From NCBI GenBank assembly GCA_964468205.1, contig CAYXVG010000068.1, forward strand, positions 1 to 31,167: 31,167 bases of DNA, given 5' to 3'. Positions within the stretch are counted from its first letter, which is position 1. Every line of letters starts with the position of its first letter. Origin of the DNA: CAWELS01 sp964468205. GTDB taxonomy: Bacteria; Acidobacteriota; Terriglobia; Bryobacterales; Bryobacteraceae. Below, one piece after another: positions 16,832-24,565 of the stretch. A program made the position numbers and the translations under genes. Below the pieces are notes generated by a model. The model did no database searches. It had not been told where the DNA came from and saw only the letters and a list, made by a program, of their open reading frames with translations.

Positions 16832-18091
16832 CTATACCTTTCGGCCGGTGAACTCGTGTACCGCGTCGAGCATCGCGGCAATGTTCTCGATGGGAGTGTT
16901 CGCCTGAATATTGTGCACGGTGTTAAAGACGAATCCACCTCCCTTCGAGAAGACTTCGCACCGCCGCAACACTTCTTCGCGAACCTCGGCTGCGGCGCCG
17001 AACGGTAGCGTCCGCTGCGTGTCGGCGCCTCCGCCCCAGAACGTCAGCTTGTCGCCGAACGAGGATTGCAAGTGCTCCGCGCCCATGTTCGCCGCCGAGC
17101 ACTGCACCGGATTCAGAATGTCAAAACCGGCCTCGATCATCGAGGGGATGAATCGCTCCACCGATCCGCAGGAGTGCTTGAAACACTTCCAGCCGGTGTT
17201 CTGGTGAATCCAGTCGTTCACCCGCTTGTAGTACGGGAACCAGAGATCGCTGAAGGTTTCCGTCGAGCAGAAGGTGGAGTTCTGCGTGCCGAAATCGGTG
17301 CCGCAAAGGAACACTGCGTCGACGCCATCCCCTATTGCGGCGTAAATCCGCGCCAGGTTGGCGAGGGCGTACTCGCACTGCTTGGAGAAGATTCCATGGA
17401 TATAGTCCCGCCGCAGGCTCGTCGACATGTACCACTCGGCGATGTCGCGAATGCCTTTGGGGCGCTTCATGAACGGACCGGGAACCAGAGCAATGTCGCC
17501 GAAGGCTGTGCCGCCGAACGTCGCGATCACCGCGCGGCCCTTCGTCTTCGCCGCAGCCACCTCCCGCTGGAAGTGGACTACGTCCTCATCAGCGATGGGA
17601 CCGAATTCCTCGAGATTGTCTTCCAAATTGAGATTGTCCTCGTCAAACGGCTCCTGGCGGACAATCGTGTCAAAGAAAAAACCGCCCTTGGGCATCTTGC
17701 CGCTGGCCGGGACCGACATGTCGCCTTCGGGGTAGATCAGTATGTCTCCGTTCTCGTCTACCGTGGTCTTGAACGCCTCCGGCACGAGCACGGAAAGCCC
17801 GTTGAAACCCCACTCCTTCCAGCCGGTATTCTCGAAGCCGAACATATTCTTGCGCGGAAAGACGCCCTCGACATCGAGCCCCATCGCTTCCTTGAGATCA
17901 TCTTCGACGAACCCCAGCATCTGGTAGGGTTCGTGAACCATCACCGGCTTCTTCTCCAAACCGTAGTAATCGCGCAGCCCGGCGACGCAACTGACATGGA
18001 TTCCAGTAACCGCCGTGGAGCCGAAATCGATCGGGATATGGTCGGGCTCTGCGTGATCAAGGGCGCTTAGAATTCGTTCGCGGCTCGTCAT
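16832..18091 (-). CDS. Uroporphyrinogen decarboxylase-like (URO-D/MtaA-type) protein
   Basis: 419 residues from the ATG at 18091, chosen because GGAGG lies 6 nt upstream; an upstream in-frame ATG at 18145 has no ribosome site. The URO-D fold is indicated by MTSRERILSALDHAEPDHIPIDFG at the start, CGTDFGTQNSTFCS (263-276) and KHSCGSVERFIPSMIEAGFDILNPVQ (305-330). HxC at H306-C308, plus C331 or C378, resembles the zinc site of MtaA/CmuA methylcobamide:coenzyme M methyltransferases. The protein is more likely a corrinoid- or methyl-transfer enzyme than heme-pathway HemE. This expanded family is common in Acidobacteria and Planctomycetes beside sugar-degradation genes. Substrate unknown. Confidence 0.82.
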   Translation of the reverse strand: MTSRERILSALDHAEPDHIPIDFGSTAVTGIHVSCVAGLRDYYGLEKKPVMVHEPYQMLGFVEDDLKEAMGLDVEGVFPRKNMFGFENTGWKEWGFNGLSVLVPEAFKTTVDENGDILIYPEGDMSVPASGKMPKGGFFFDTIVRQEPFDEDNLNLEDNLEEFGPIADEDVVHFQREVAAAKTKGRAVIATFGGTAFGDIALVPGPFMKRPKGIRDIAEWYMSTSLRRDYIHGIFSKQCEYALANLARIYAAIGDGVDAVFLCGTDFGTQNSTFCSTETFSDLWFPYYKRVNDWIHQNTGWKCFKHSCGSVERFIPSMIEAGFDILNPVQCSAANMGAEHLQSSFGDKLTFWGGGADTQRTLPFGAAAEVREEVLRRCEVFSKGGGFVFNTVHNIQANTPIENIAAMLDAVHEFTGRKV

Positions 18092-18239
18092 CGTTCGCCT
18101 CCGCCTACTAGAATAGGACACCTCCACCTGAAAACGTGGACCCAAAACATCAGGCCCCGGATTCCGGCTGCCTAATCAAACCATCCGAACCGGCCGATAA
18201 GCTAATATCTCCCGACGTACGCCAGCTTTCGGGCAGGCT

Positions 18240-19052
18240 ATGTCAGAGGCGAGCGGCAGACCTTCGGATCAACGGAGTCCTGGGAGTGCGGACGTGAATT
18301 TTGATGAAGCCTCGGCCAAACAAGCCCCCGCCGGACCGAAACGCAAACAGTCCGCGCCCAAGGGGCACAGCCTGCTTGTGCTCGGTTGTTTCGGTTTTCT
18401 CATTTTCAATGTGGTTGTCCTGGTCGCGGTCGGCGGCATGACGTTGCTGCGCGCCTCGAAAGGAGGTGTGACCGTGGAACTCGCCCGGCAAAGCCCGGAT
18501 CTCGCCACGGCCGCATTCGGCGTCGTCCTCAACCCGAATCTCGAACTCGTCGAGATTGATCGCTTCCGGAACCGCCTTACAATGCGGGAAAAGCGAACCG
18601 GCCATACCGAATCCGTCACTCCGGAGGAATTGCGTTCCCGTGCCGGTCAGGGCTTCGGCGGGGGAAAGCCCGCCGGAGGGTCCGGCGCCAGAGGGGGCTT
18701 GTTCGGTCTCTTCCGCACCGGCGCGCGGCTGCTCGGTATGGGACCGCGCCTACCCTCGTGGATCCCGGATTACCCGGGCGCCCGGGCTGGTGGAAACATG
18801 GTGAACGACGCAGCCGGCGGCATCGTTGGGGTAGCACGCTTCACAACCCGGGACCCCGCCCAGACCGTGGTGCGTTTCTATGATCGCGAGTTGCGCGCTG
18901 CAGGCCTGACCGTCACCGTCGAACAGTCCGGCGTCCTCGGAGAAGGCTCGGTTACGGGACAGACTGCGGATGGAAGCCGGGCCGCCGTGGTTCGGATCAC
19001 GAAATCCGGCGGAAAGACGGCCATCAGCCTTACGTACTCGGAGCGATCCTAG
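18240..19052 (+). CDS. Membrane-anchored protein of unknown function
   Basis: I do not recognise a named family. The 270-residue product has a polar N-terminal tail (1-42, basic at KRKQSAPKGH), one strong transmembrane helix (about 44-70), and a 65-residue segment. A Gly-rich linker (136-163) follows, then a compact C-terminal domain (172-270) opening with PSWIPDYPGA and containing a FYDRELRAAGLTVTVEQSG unit. The C-terminal unit looks like a small alpha/beta domain that would lie outside the membrane if the N-terminus is cytoplasmic. TAATAT (18203-18208) may be its -10 element; no clear Shine-Dalgarno precedes the ATG. It is convergent with the sulfatase-like gene, 15 bp away. Confidence 0.75.
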   Translation: MSEASGRPSDQRSPGSADVNFDEASAKQAPAGPKRKQSAPKGHSLLVLGCFGFLIFNVVVLVAVGGMTLLRASKGGVTVELARQSPDLATAAFGVVLNPNLELVEIDRFRNRLTMREKRTGHTESVTPEELRSRAGQGFGGGKPAGGSGARGGLFGLFRTGARLLGMGPRLPSWIPDYPGARAGGNMVNDAAGGIVGVARFTTRDPAQTVVRFYDRELRAAGLTVTVEQSGVLGEGSVTGQTADGSRAAVVRITKSGGKTAISLTYSERS

Positions 19053-19067
19053 CCCGCTACAGCCAGG

Positions 19068-20462
19068 CTAGTCTTGCAGGTATCCCAGGCTCTTGAGAAT
19101 CTCGACGTCGCGCTCCGTCATGCGGGTTTCGCCTTCCTCGAGATGCGTGGCGTCGTGCCAGCGGCGAAGCGCGGCGGTTTCGGTTTCATAAAGACTCGTC
19201 TCCGGCCCGTGTTCCGCACTCCTCAACTCATGGGGATCCGGCTCGAGTTCGGTGACCATGACCCGTTCGTCATCCGGCGACCAAACCACCTTGCGATCAT
19301 CCCGTTCATAGCCGATCCGCAACGGAAAATCCAAACCGCGCAGCCAGATCTTCGACACCCAAGTGGGCATCACCCAGCGCTGTCCCGCCCAGGTTATGTA
19401 GCGGATGGTCTCGGTGGGCGTCCACTCCCCGCCGCTCCAGCTCGCGGCGAGGCTCCGGCCGCGAAAAGTTGCCGGGATCTCCTCCGTCGCGTGCTCGCGA
19501 ACCGTCAGGTCAACGATAGTCGGGGCGATATCGAGCAACGTGACTTTCTCCTCCACCAGCTTTCCGGCGGGAATCCGGCCCGGCAGCCGGAAGATGAGTG
19601 GAACACGGACAATGTTTTCGAAAAGTTCCCGGCCATGGCCCACGTAATCGTGCTCCCCTAGGCTCTCGCCGTGATCGGACACCAACACGACAAGTGTGTT
19701 CTCCCGCAGGCCAAGTTCGTCGATCGTCCCGAGCAGCTTGCCGACATGGTGATCGGTGTAGAGAATCTCGGAATCGTACTTGCGAACATTCTCGAGGATC
19801 TCGTCGCTGTAAGTGGCGAAGACCGGATCGCGCGGCCCTATCTCCGCGGTCGGGTTGAACTCCTCCCGGAACTCATACGGCAGGTGCGGATCGAAGTAGT
19901 GGACCCAGAGGAAGAAGGGGGACTTCCGTTTCTTCTCCAACCACTTGATCGCGCGGGGGGTGACGTCCTCGGCGTTGCGCATCGAGTTCACGAATTGATA
20001 GGAACGGTTCATCTCCTGGTCCCAGTCGTCAAACCAGCGGTGAAGCCCTACGATCTTGTCCGCCAGCACCCAGGCGCTCACGAAGCCGGCGTTGCGGTAG
20101 CCGAACTTCCGCAAAATCTGTGGTAGAAATAGCCAGCGCGACTTCTCCGGCGCCGAAAAACCGTTGATCTTGGCCCCGTGCTCCTGAGGATAGCGGCTGG
20201 TGAACATCGAGATGTGCGCCGGGCCTGTGCGCGGTACCACCGTGTAGGCGTTCTGAAACTGTACGCCCTCGGACGCGAGCCGGTCGATATTCGGACTGGT
20301 CCTCAGATGGTAGCCGTAGCTCGACAGGTGATCGGAGCGCAACGTGTCCACCGTGATAAACAGCACGTTCGGCATTGGCGGCGGCGCCTGAGTCTCCTCC
20401 GGCGCCGCAAAGGCGCCGGACACTAGCATCAGCACTGACACGATGAGAAGAAGATGTTTCAT
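19068..20462 (-). CDS. Sulfatase-family hydrolase with Thr at the nucleophile position
   Basis: 464 residues with a Sec signal peptide (cleavage near GAFA, 20). The alkaline-phosphatase superfamily fold is marked by NVLFITVDTLRSDHLSSYG (D39, D44 as metal ligands) and VSDHGESLGEHDYVGHGRELFENIVRVPLIF (D263, H264). The formylglycine motif C/S-x-P-x-R is replaced by T79-G-P81-A-H83 within VVPRTGPAHISMFTSRYP. T79 could act as a phosphatase-type nucleophile, and no maturation to formylglycine is possible. It is therefore more likely a phosphoester, phospholipid or sugar-phosphate hydrolase/transferase than a true sulfatase (inference). The ATG is preceded by a direct repeat and a weak ribosome site. 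Confidence 0.88.
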   Translation of the reverse strand: MKHLLLIVSVLMLVSGAFAAPEETQAPPPMPNVLFITVDTLRSDHLSSYGYHLRTSPNIDRLASEGVQFQNAYTVVPRTGPAHISMFTSRYPQEHGAKINGFSAPEKSRWLFLPQILRKFGYRNAGFVSAWVLADKIVGLHRWFDDWDQEMNRSYQFVNSMRNAEDVTPRAIKWLEKKRKSPFFLWVHYFDPHLPYEFREEFNPTAEIGPRDPVFATYSDEILENVRKYDSEILYTDHHVGKLLGTIDELGLRENTLVVLVSDHGESLGEHDYVGHGRELFENIVRVPLIFRLPGRIPAGKLVEEKVTLLDIAPTIVDLTVREHATEEIPATFRGRSLAASWSGGEWTPTETIRYITWAGQRWVMPTWVSKIWLRGLDFPLRIGYERDDRKVVWSPDDERVMVTELEPDPHELRSAEHGPETSLYETETAALRRWHDATHLEEGETRMTERDVEILKSLGYLQD

Positions 20463-20479
20463 ACTTATGCCTACTTATG
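20462..20479 (-). repeat. 8-bp direct repeat upstream of sulfatase-like gene
   Basis: TACTTATG occurs at 20462-20469 and again at 20472-20479, a 10-bp period, so both copies lie on the same face of the helix directly before the start codon. It may be an operator or simply part of the leader. Confidence 0.5.
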
Positions 20480-20593
20480 AAGATAACAGGACACTCCGCG
20501 GGAGATCCGGGGGATGACGGAAAGGTTTCAGAAATCGCAGAGCGCCGCAGGCGTGTGCCTCCGCCCAGCTCATACCGCTGCCCCCGAGACTGA

Positions 20594-20599
20594 TAGTAT
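20594..20599 (+). promoter_or_regulatory. -10-like TAGTAT, 7 nt before GTG start
   Basis: TAGTAT ends 7 nt before the GTG at 20607 and no Shine-Dalgarno is present. Transcription initiating at the usual distance would begin at or next to the start codon, giving a leaderless message. Confidence 0.4.
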
Positions 20600-20606
20600 T
20601 TGAAAA

Positions 20607-21941
20607 GTGACTGGGAATCTCGCTCTACTGCTGACCTGTGCCTCTCTTCTGGCTGCCCAAGACGGGATCCAGTGGCCCCAGTTCCGGGGTCCCCGCGCCA
20701 GCGGTGTTGCCGAGGGATTTCCGACCCCGGTGCGCTGGAATGTGGCCAGCGGCGAGGGAGTCAAATGGCGGACGCCGCTACCCGGACTCGGCCACTCGAG
20801 CCCGGTCATCTGGGGTGACCGGCTGTTCGTGACTTCGGCCGTCGACTCCGAAAACGAATCTACCCTCAAGGTTGGCCTCTACGGCAGCATCGGCTCCGTC
20901 ACCGGCGACGCCGCGCAAACCTGGAAAGTATTCTGTCTGAACAAGAACACGGGTAAGGTCATTTGGGAGCGGACCGCCCACCGCGGCATGCCGCGAAAAC
21001 CGCGCCACCCGAAATCGACCCACGCCAATCCGACGGCGGCAACCGATGGCACGCACGTCGTGGCGTTCTTCGGCTCGGAAGGCGTCTTCTGCTACGACAT
21101 GGAGGGGAATCTCCTCTGGAAGAAAGACCTCGGCGTGCTCGATTCCGGTTTCTTCCAGGCGCCGGAAGCGCAGTGGGGATTCGCCAGTTCTCCCATCATC
21201 CACGACGGGAAGCTGCTGCTGCAGTGTGACGTGCTCCGCGAACAGTTCCTCCTCGCGCTAGATGTTTCCACCGGCGAAGAACTCTGGCGGACCGGACGAG
21301 CCGACTACCCCACCTGGAGCACCCCAACCGTCGCGCCCCGCAACGGCGGGTTCCAGGTGGTGGTGAATGGCTTCAAGCACATTGGAGGGTACGGCATCGA
21401 AACAGGCGACGAGCTCTGGCGGATGCGCGGCGGCGGCGATATCCCCGTGCCCACACCCGTCGTCGGCAACGGTCTCGTTTTCATCTCAAACGCCCACGGA
21501 GGAGCCTCTCCCGTCCTCGCCGTCCGCCTGTCCGCGCAGGGAGATATTTCGCTCGCCGGCGGCCAGCAGCGAAACGAGCACATTGCCTGGAGCATCGAGC
21601 GCGGTGGATCCTACCTGCCAACGCCGCTCGTCTATCGAGACTCGCTGTACGTCTGCCGCGATAACGGAGTGCTGAGCGCCTACAATGCCACTACCGGCGC
21701 CCGCCACTATCAGCAGCGGCTCGGAACGGGCGCCACCGGCTTCACCCCCTCCATGGTCGCGGCCGATGGAAAGATCTACATCACCAGTGAAGACGGAGAC
21801 GTATACGTGCTGCGAGCCGGTCCAAAGTTCGATCTTCTCGCCACCAATGAGATGGACGAGGTTTGCATGGCGTCACCGGCAATCTCCGCAGGGGTGCTGT
21901 ACTGGCGAACGCGGTCTCACATCGTGGCCATCGGAGAATAA
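20607..21941 (+). CDS. Exported PQQ-like beta-propeller protein
   Basis: 444 residues from GTG. A short signal peptide (TGNLALLLTCASLLAAQ) is followed by QWPQFRGPRASGV, then repeated PQQ-type blades: LFVTSA, FCLNKNTGKVIWERTA, CYDMEGNLLWKKDLG, LALDVSTGEELWRTGR, GYGIETGDELWRMRGG, AYNATTGARHYQQRLG. Such BamB-like propellers are abundant in Planctomycetes and Acidobacteria and usually act as periplasmic scaffolds. No residues of a genuine quinoprotein dehydrogenase site are evident. The start is set by the signal peptide and the -10-like element 7 nt upstream. Confidence 0.9.
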   Translation: MTGNLALLLTCASLLAAQDGIQWPQFRGPRASGVAEGFPTPVRWNVASGEGVKWRTPLPGLGHSSPVIWGDRLFVTSAVDSENESTLKVGLYGSIGSVTGDAAQTWKVFCLNKNTGKVIWERTAHRGMPRKPRHPKSTHANPTAATDGTHVVAFFGSEGVFCYDMEGNLLWKKDLGVLDSGFFQAPEAQWGFASSPIIHDGKLLLQCDVLREQFLLALDVSTGEELWRTGRADYPTWSTPTVAPRNGGFQVVVNGFKHIGGYGIETGDELWRMRGGGDIPVPTPVVGNGLVFISNAHGGASPVLAVRLSAQGDISLAGGQQRNEHIAWSIERGGSYLPTPLVYRDSLYVCRDNGVLSAYNATTGARHYQQRLGTGATGFTPSMVAADGKIYITSEDGDVYVLRAGPKFDLLATNEMDEVCMASPAISAGVLYWRTRSHIVAIGE

Positions 21942-21964
21942 ACTCCACTCGAAGGCGCAACCTC

Positions 21965-21980
21965 CGGGGCTATTGCCCCG
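21965..21980. terminator. Hairpin between convergent genes
   Basis: CGGGGC (21965-21970) and GCCCCG (21975-21980) form a perfect 6-bp GC stem with a TATT loop, midway in the 50-bp gap between two convergent stops. There is no T run, so it would act as a bidirectional block or 3'-end stabiliser rather than a classic terminator. Confidence 0.5.
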
Positions 21981-21991
21981 CCGCGACTCCC

Positions 21992-22870
21992 TCAGTCGAG
22001 GTTAGCCCGCTTCGCCGCCGCAGCCTCCGCCCCCCGTTCGAGCAATGCATCCCTGGTATTCGTCAGGGTGCCATGAATCGAGATGCGCGGCATTTCAGCC
22101 ACAATCGGTTTCACCAGCCAGCCGGTCCCGGTCGGAATGTCACGCGTAAGCGAGATCGCCCGCAATTCGACGTAGACGCCGCCGTCGCGCTCCTCGAATC
22201 TCCAGTAGGAGTTGAGCCGCCACAGATAGCCGCCCCCCCTGCCGTCCGGCAATACCCTCTCGTTGGACTCCCCGGCATTCCTCACCTCGGAGATACGAGT
22301 AGCGCGGGATTGGCTGTACGCCCGACTTTCGTCAACGTGGAAATACCGCACCTCGTGCTCCGTGTCCAGCACGATGGTGATCACCTTCTTTTTCAGCAGA
22401 CGGTAGAAGATCTCGAAACGGTCGCCGTCGCGCTCGTGAAGTTTCGATTCAACAACCTCAGGCCGGTAGTATCTGTCGTGCGATTCATAGTCCTGGCACA
22501 GGCGAAGGGTTTCCTCGAGTGTGACCCCGGTAATGAAAGCGGCTCCGGTCCAATCATGAATGAGCCCGCCGGGAACGCTGGTCATCGAGTCCACCCCGGT
22601 CTGATCAATCACCACTTCGCCGTTTCGCACCCGTTCGAGCCGCGCTGGATCTTCATCGACGCCTAGAAACGCCCCACCGCCCCGCGCCCGGCGCGCCGCC
22701 TCGGCCTCCGCCGGGACGACATAGGCGTCAAACGCCTTCAGGGTCCTCGGTTGCAGTTCCACTCCCATGGCCACCGCCGGAATCATGATTGTCGCGAGCA
22801 AGAGCGTCCATTTCATCGTCATTGCAGTCTTCCGCCGCATGCGGCGCGAACCGTCCACGCCAAACATCAT
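21992..22870 (-). CDS. Exported protein, possibly of lipid-binding (SRPBCC) fold
   Basis: The longest reading has 292 residues. The ATG at 22822 (276 residues) starts directly before a good signal peptide (TMKWTLLLATIMIPAVAMG) and has GGAAG 6 nt upstream, so it is a serious rival to 22870. The mature part opens with helix-rich sequence (KAFDAYVVPAEAEAARRARG). It then has GLIHDWTGAAFITGVTLEETLRLCQDYESHDRYY, alternating strands, and a long final helix, a layout reminiscent of START/polyketide-cyclase domains. I do not recognise a specific family. Its start is only 39 bp from the divergent gene at 22910, so the two share a control region. Confidence 0.7.
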   Translation of the reverse strand: MMFGVDGSRRMRRKTAMTMKWTLLLATIMIPAVAMGVELQPRTLKAFDAYVVPAEAEAARRARGGGAFLGVDEDPARLERVRNGEVVIDQTGVDSMTSVPGGLIHDWTGAAFITGVTLEETLRLCQDYESHDRYYRPEVVESKLHERDGDRFEIFYRLLKKKVITIVLDTEHEVRYFHVDESRAYSQSRATRISEVRNAGESNERVLPDGRGGGYLWRLNSYWRFEERDGGVYVELRAISLTRDIPTGTGWLVKPIVAEMPRISIHGTLTNTRDALLERGAEAAAAKRANLD

Positions 22871-22892
22871 TGAGTTCCCCGGCGGAAGCCCT

Positions 22893-22898
22893 TAAACT
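22893..22898 (+). promoter_or_regulatory. -10-like TAAACT before gene at 22910
   Basis: TAAACT ends 11 nt before the ATG at 22910; expected initiation leaves a leader of about 4-5 nt. It lies in a 39-bp divergent gap, which limits where a -35 could be. No Shine-Dalgarno is seen. Confidence 0.35.
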
Positions 22899-22909
22899 GG
22901 TGCTTCGCC

Positions 22910-24478
22910 ATGAGACGTCGAATTGCGGTTCTCCTCATCTTACTCGGCATTCTCCACCCCGGACGCGCCGGGACGTGGGACGACGCCGCGCGGAACGCCC
23001 GCGATACACAGCGGGGCATCCGCTTCTGCAAGCGCCTGGTGCATGGCTGGCTCGACCAAGCCGATCCCAAGTCGGGCCTCATTCCCCGGAACCTCACCCA
23101 ATCCTGGTTCTGGAACGCCAAAGACGCCGCGGCAGACAATTTCCCCTTCTTTCTGCTCACGGCCTACATCACCGACGCGCACCACTTGAAAGCCGTTACC
23201 CTCACCATGCTGGAGACTGAACAGAAGCTGACCAACCGGCTCGACCGCATGCCGGATGACTTCCTCTTCGAGACTCAAGGCTTCCGTCCCGGCGGTTACG
23301 ACCTGGACCAGCTCATCTTCGGCGCCTCTGAATACGCCAAGGACGGCCTTATGCCGATCACCGAGTGGCTGGGCCCGGGTCCCTGGCTGGACCGCATGAC
23401 CGGCCTCATCCAGGACGTCTGGAAACACGCCCCCGTCGACTCGCGTTTCGGAAAGCTGCCCTCAGGAAGCATCGAGGTCAACGGCGAGATGCTGCAGGTC
23501 TGCAGCCGGCTCTTCTGGATCACCGGAGACGAGCGCTACCGCGATTGGACCTTCCGCTTGGCCGACTACTACTTCCTCGATCAGGATATCCTCGCCTCGC
23601 CCCGGCTGCAGCTTGACGATCACGACTGCGAGATCATCGGCGGCCTGTCCGAGGCCTACGTGGTCGCCGCCAAGACCGACACCGCCCGCTGGGAACGCTA
23701 CCGCCCCCGCATGCACTCCATCCTTGACGCCGTGCTCGAACATGGCCGCAATCCCGCCGGCCTGCTCTACCATACCGTGCACCCCCGGACAGGCGAGATC
23801 CTCAATGAAGACCTGACGGACAACTGGGGCTACAACTACAACGCCTTCCTCACGGTCGACGCGATAGATGGCGTCCCCCGCTATCGCCATGCCGTGGAGC
23901 ATGTGCTGCGCAACATCCATCAATTTGTGGACTATCCTTGGGAAAATGGCGGCGCCGACGGCTACGCCGACTCAATAGAAGGCGGCATCAACCTGCTCAA
24001 CCGGATCCCCGTCGACTCGGCCTGGCGCTGGGTGGACGCATCCATGAACATCAACCTGGCCAAACAGCAGGAAACCGGGATCATCGAGGGCTGGCACGGC
24101 GATGGAAACAGTGCACGCACCACCCTCATGTGGACCCTGTGGAAAACCCAGGGTGTCACCGCCGCGCCCTGGCGGGACGACCTGAAGCTGGGAGCCGTCC
24201 GCGACGGCAGCGCCGTGCGCATCTACTTGAGCAGCGAGTACCCCTGGCGCGGCAAACTCCGCTTTGACCGGCCCCGTCATCGCGACTATTTCCACATGCC
24301 GCTCGACTATGCCCGCCTCAACCAGTTCCCGGAATGGTTCACCATTGAAGCGGACAAAGAATACCGCCTCCACCAGGAAGGAGCCGAGACCCGCGTCGTC
24401 TCAGGTCAGGATCTGCACGCCCTCGAACTCACCCTCTCCGCCGGCGTCCCGCTCCGCCTCACCGTCGCGCCAAAGTAG
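22910..24478 (+). CDS. Exported (alpha/alpha)-barrel-like protein of unknown substrate
   Basis: 522 residues. The signal peptide is RRRIAVLLILLGILHPGRA (2-20). The remainder is rich in Trp-containing helices with repeated barrel-like motifs: GLIPRNLTQSWFWNAKDAAADNFPF, GSIEVNGEMLQVCSRLFWITGDERYRDWTFRLADYYF, DDHDCEIIGGLSEAYVVAAK, NEDLTDNWGYNYNAFLTVD, ADGYADSIEGGINLLN, and a C-terminal beta-sandwich (about 430-522). This layout resembles six-hairpin glycosidases and epimerases or hyaluronate/uronate-acting enzymes, with acidic residues D/E in the DDHDCE and NEDLTDNWG blocks as possible catalytic groups. I cannot assign a family. It is followed 87 bp later by a Tat-exported oxidoreductase on the same strand. 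Confidence 0.8.
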   Translation: MRRRIAVLLILLGILHPGRAGTWDDAARNARDTQRGIRFCKRLVHGWLDQADPKSGLIPRNLTQSWFWNAKDAAADNFPFFLLTAYITDAHHLKAVTLTMLETEQKLTNRLDRMPDDFLFETQGFRPGGYDLDQLIFGASEYAKDGLMPITEWLGPGPWLDRMTGLIQDVWKHAPVDSRFGKLPSGSIEVNGEMLQVCSRLFWITGDERYRDWTFRLADYYFLDQDILASPRLQLDDHDCEIIGGLSEAYVVAAKTDTARWERYRPRMHSILDAVLEHGRNPAGLLYHTVHPRTGEILNEDLTDNWGYNYNAFLTVDAIDGVPRYRHAVEHVLRNIHQFVDYPWENGGADGYADSIEGGINLLNRIPVDSAWRWVDASMNINLAKQQETGIIEGWHGDGNSARTTLMWTLWKTQGVTAAPWRDDLKLGAVRDGSAVRIYLSSEYPWRGKLRFDRPRHRDYFHMPLDYARLNQFPEWFTIEADKEYRLHQEGAETRVVSGQDLHALELTLSAGVPLRLTVAPK

Positions 24479-24553
24479 CCTGAACTGCGGACGGCATCCT
24501 GACTGGACGTCGCCGCTGGAGCCCCCAAGCGCCGCTGCATCAGCACCCCTTTG

Positions 24554-24559
24554 TATACT
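24554..24559 (+). promoter_or_regulatory. -10 TATACT placed for leaderless transcription
   Basis: TATACT ends 6 nt before the GTG at 24566. RNA polymerase normally initiates 6-8 nt downstream of the -10, so the first transcribed base would be at or beside the start codon. No Shine-Dalgarno is present. Confidence 0.45.
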
Positions 24560-24565
24560 GAGACC

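Noticed and set aside
17066..18070. 334-codon open frame on the plus strand
   Set aside because: It is antisense to the URO-D-like gene, with no family motif and no ribosome site.
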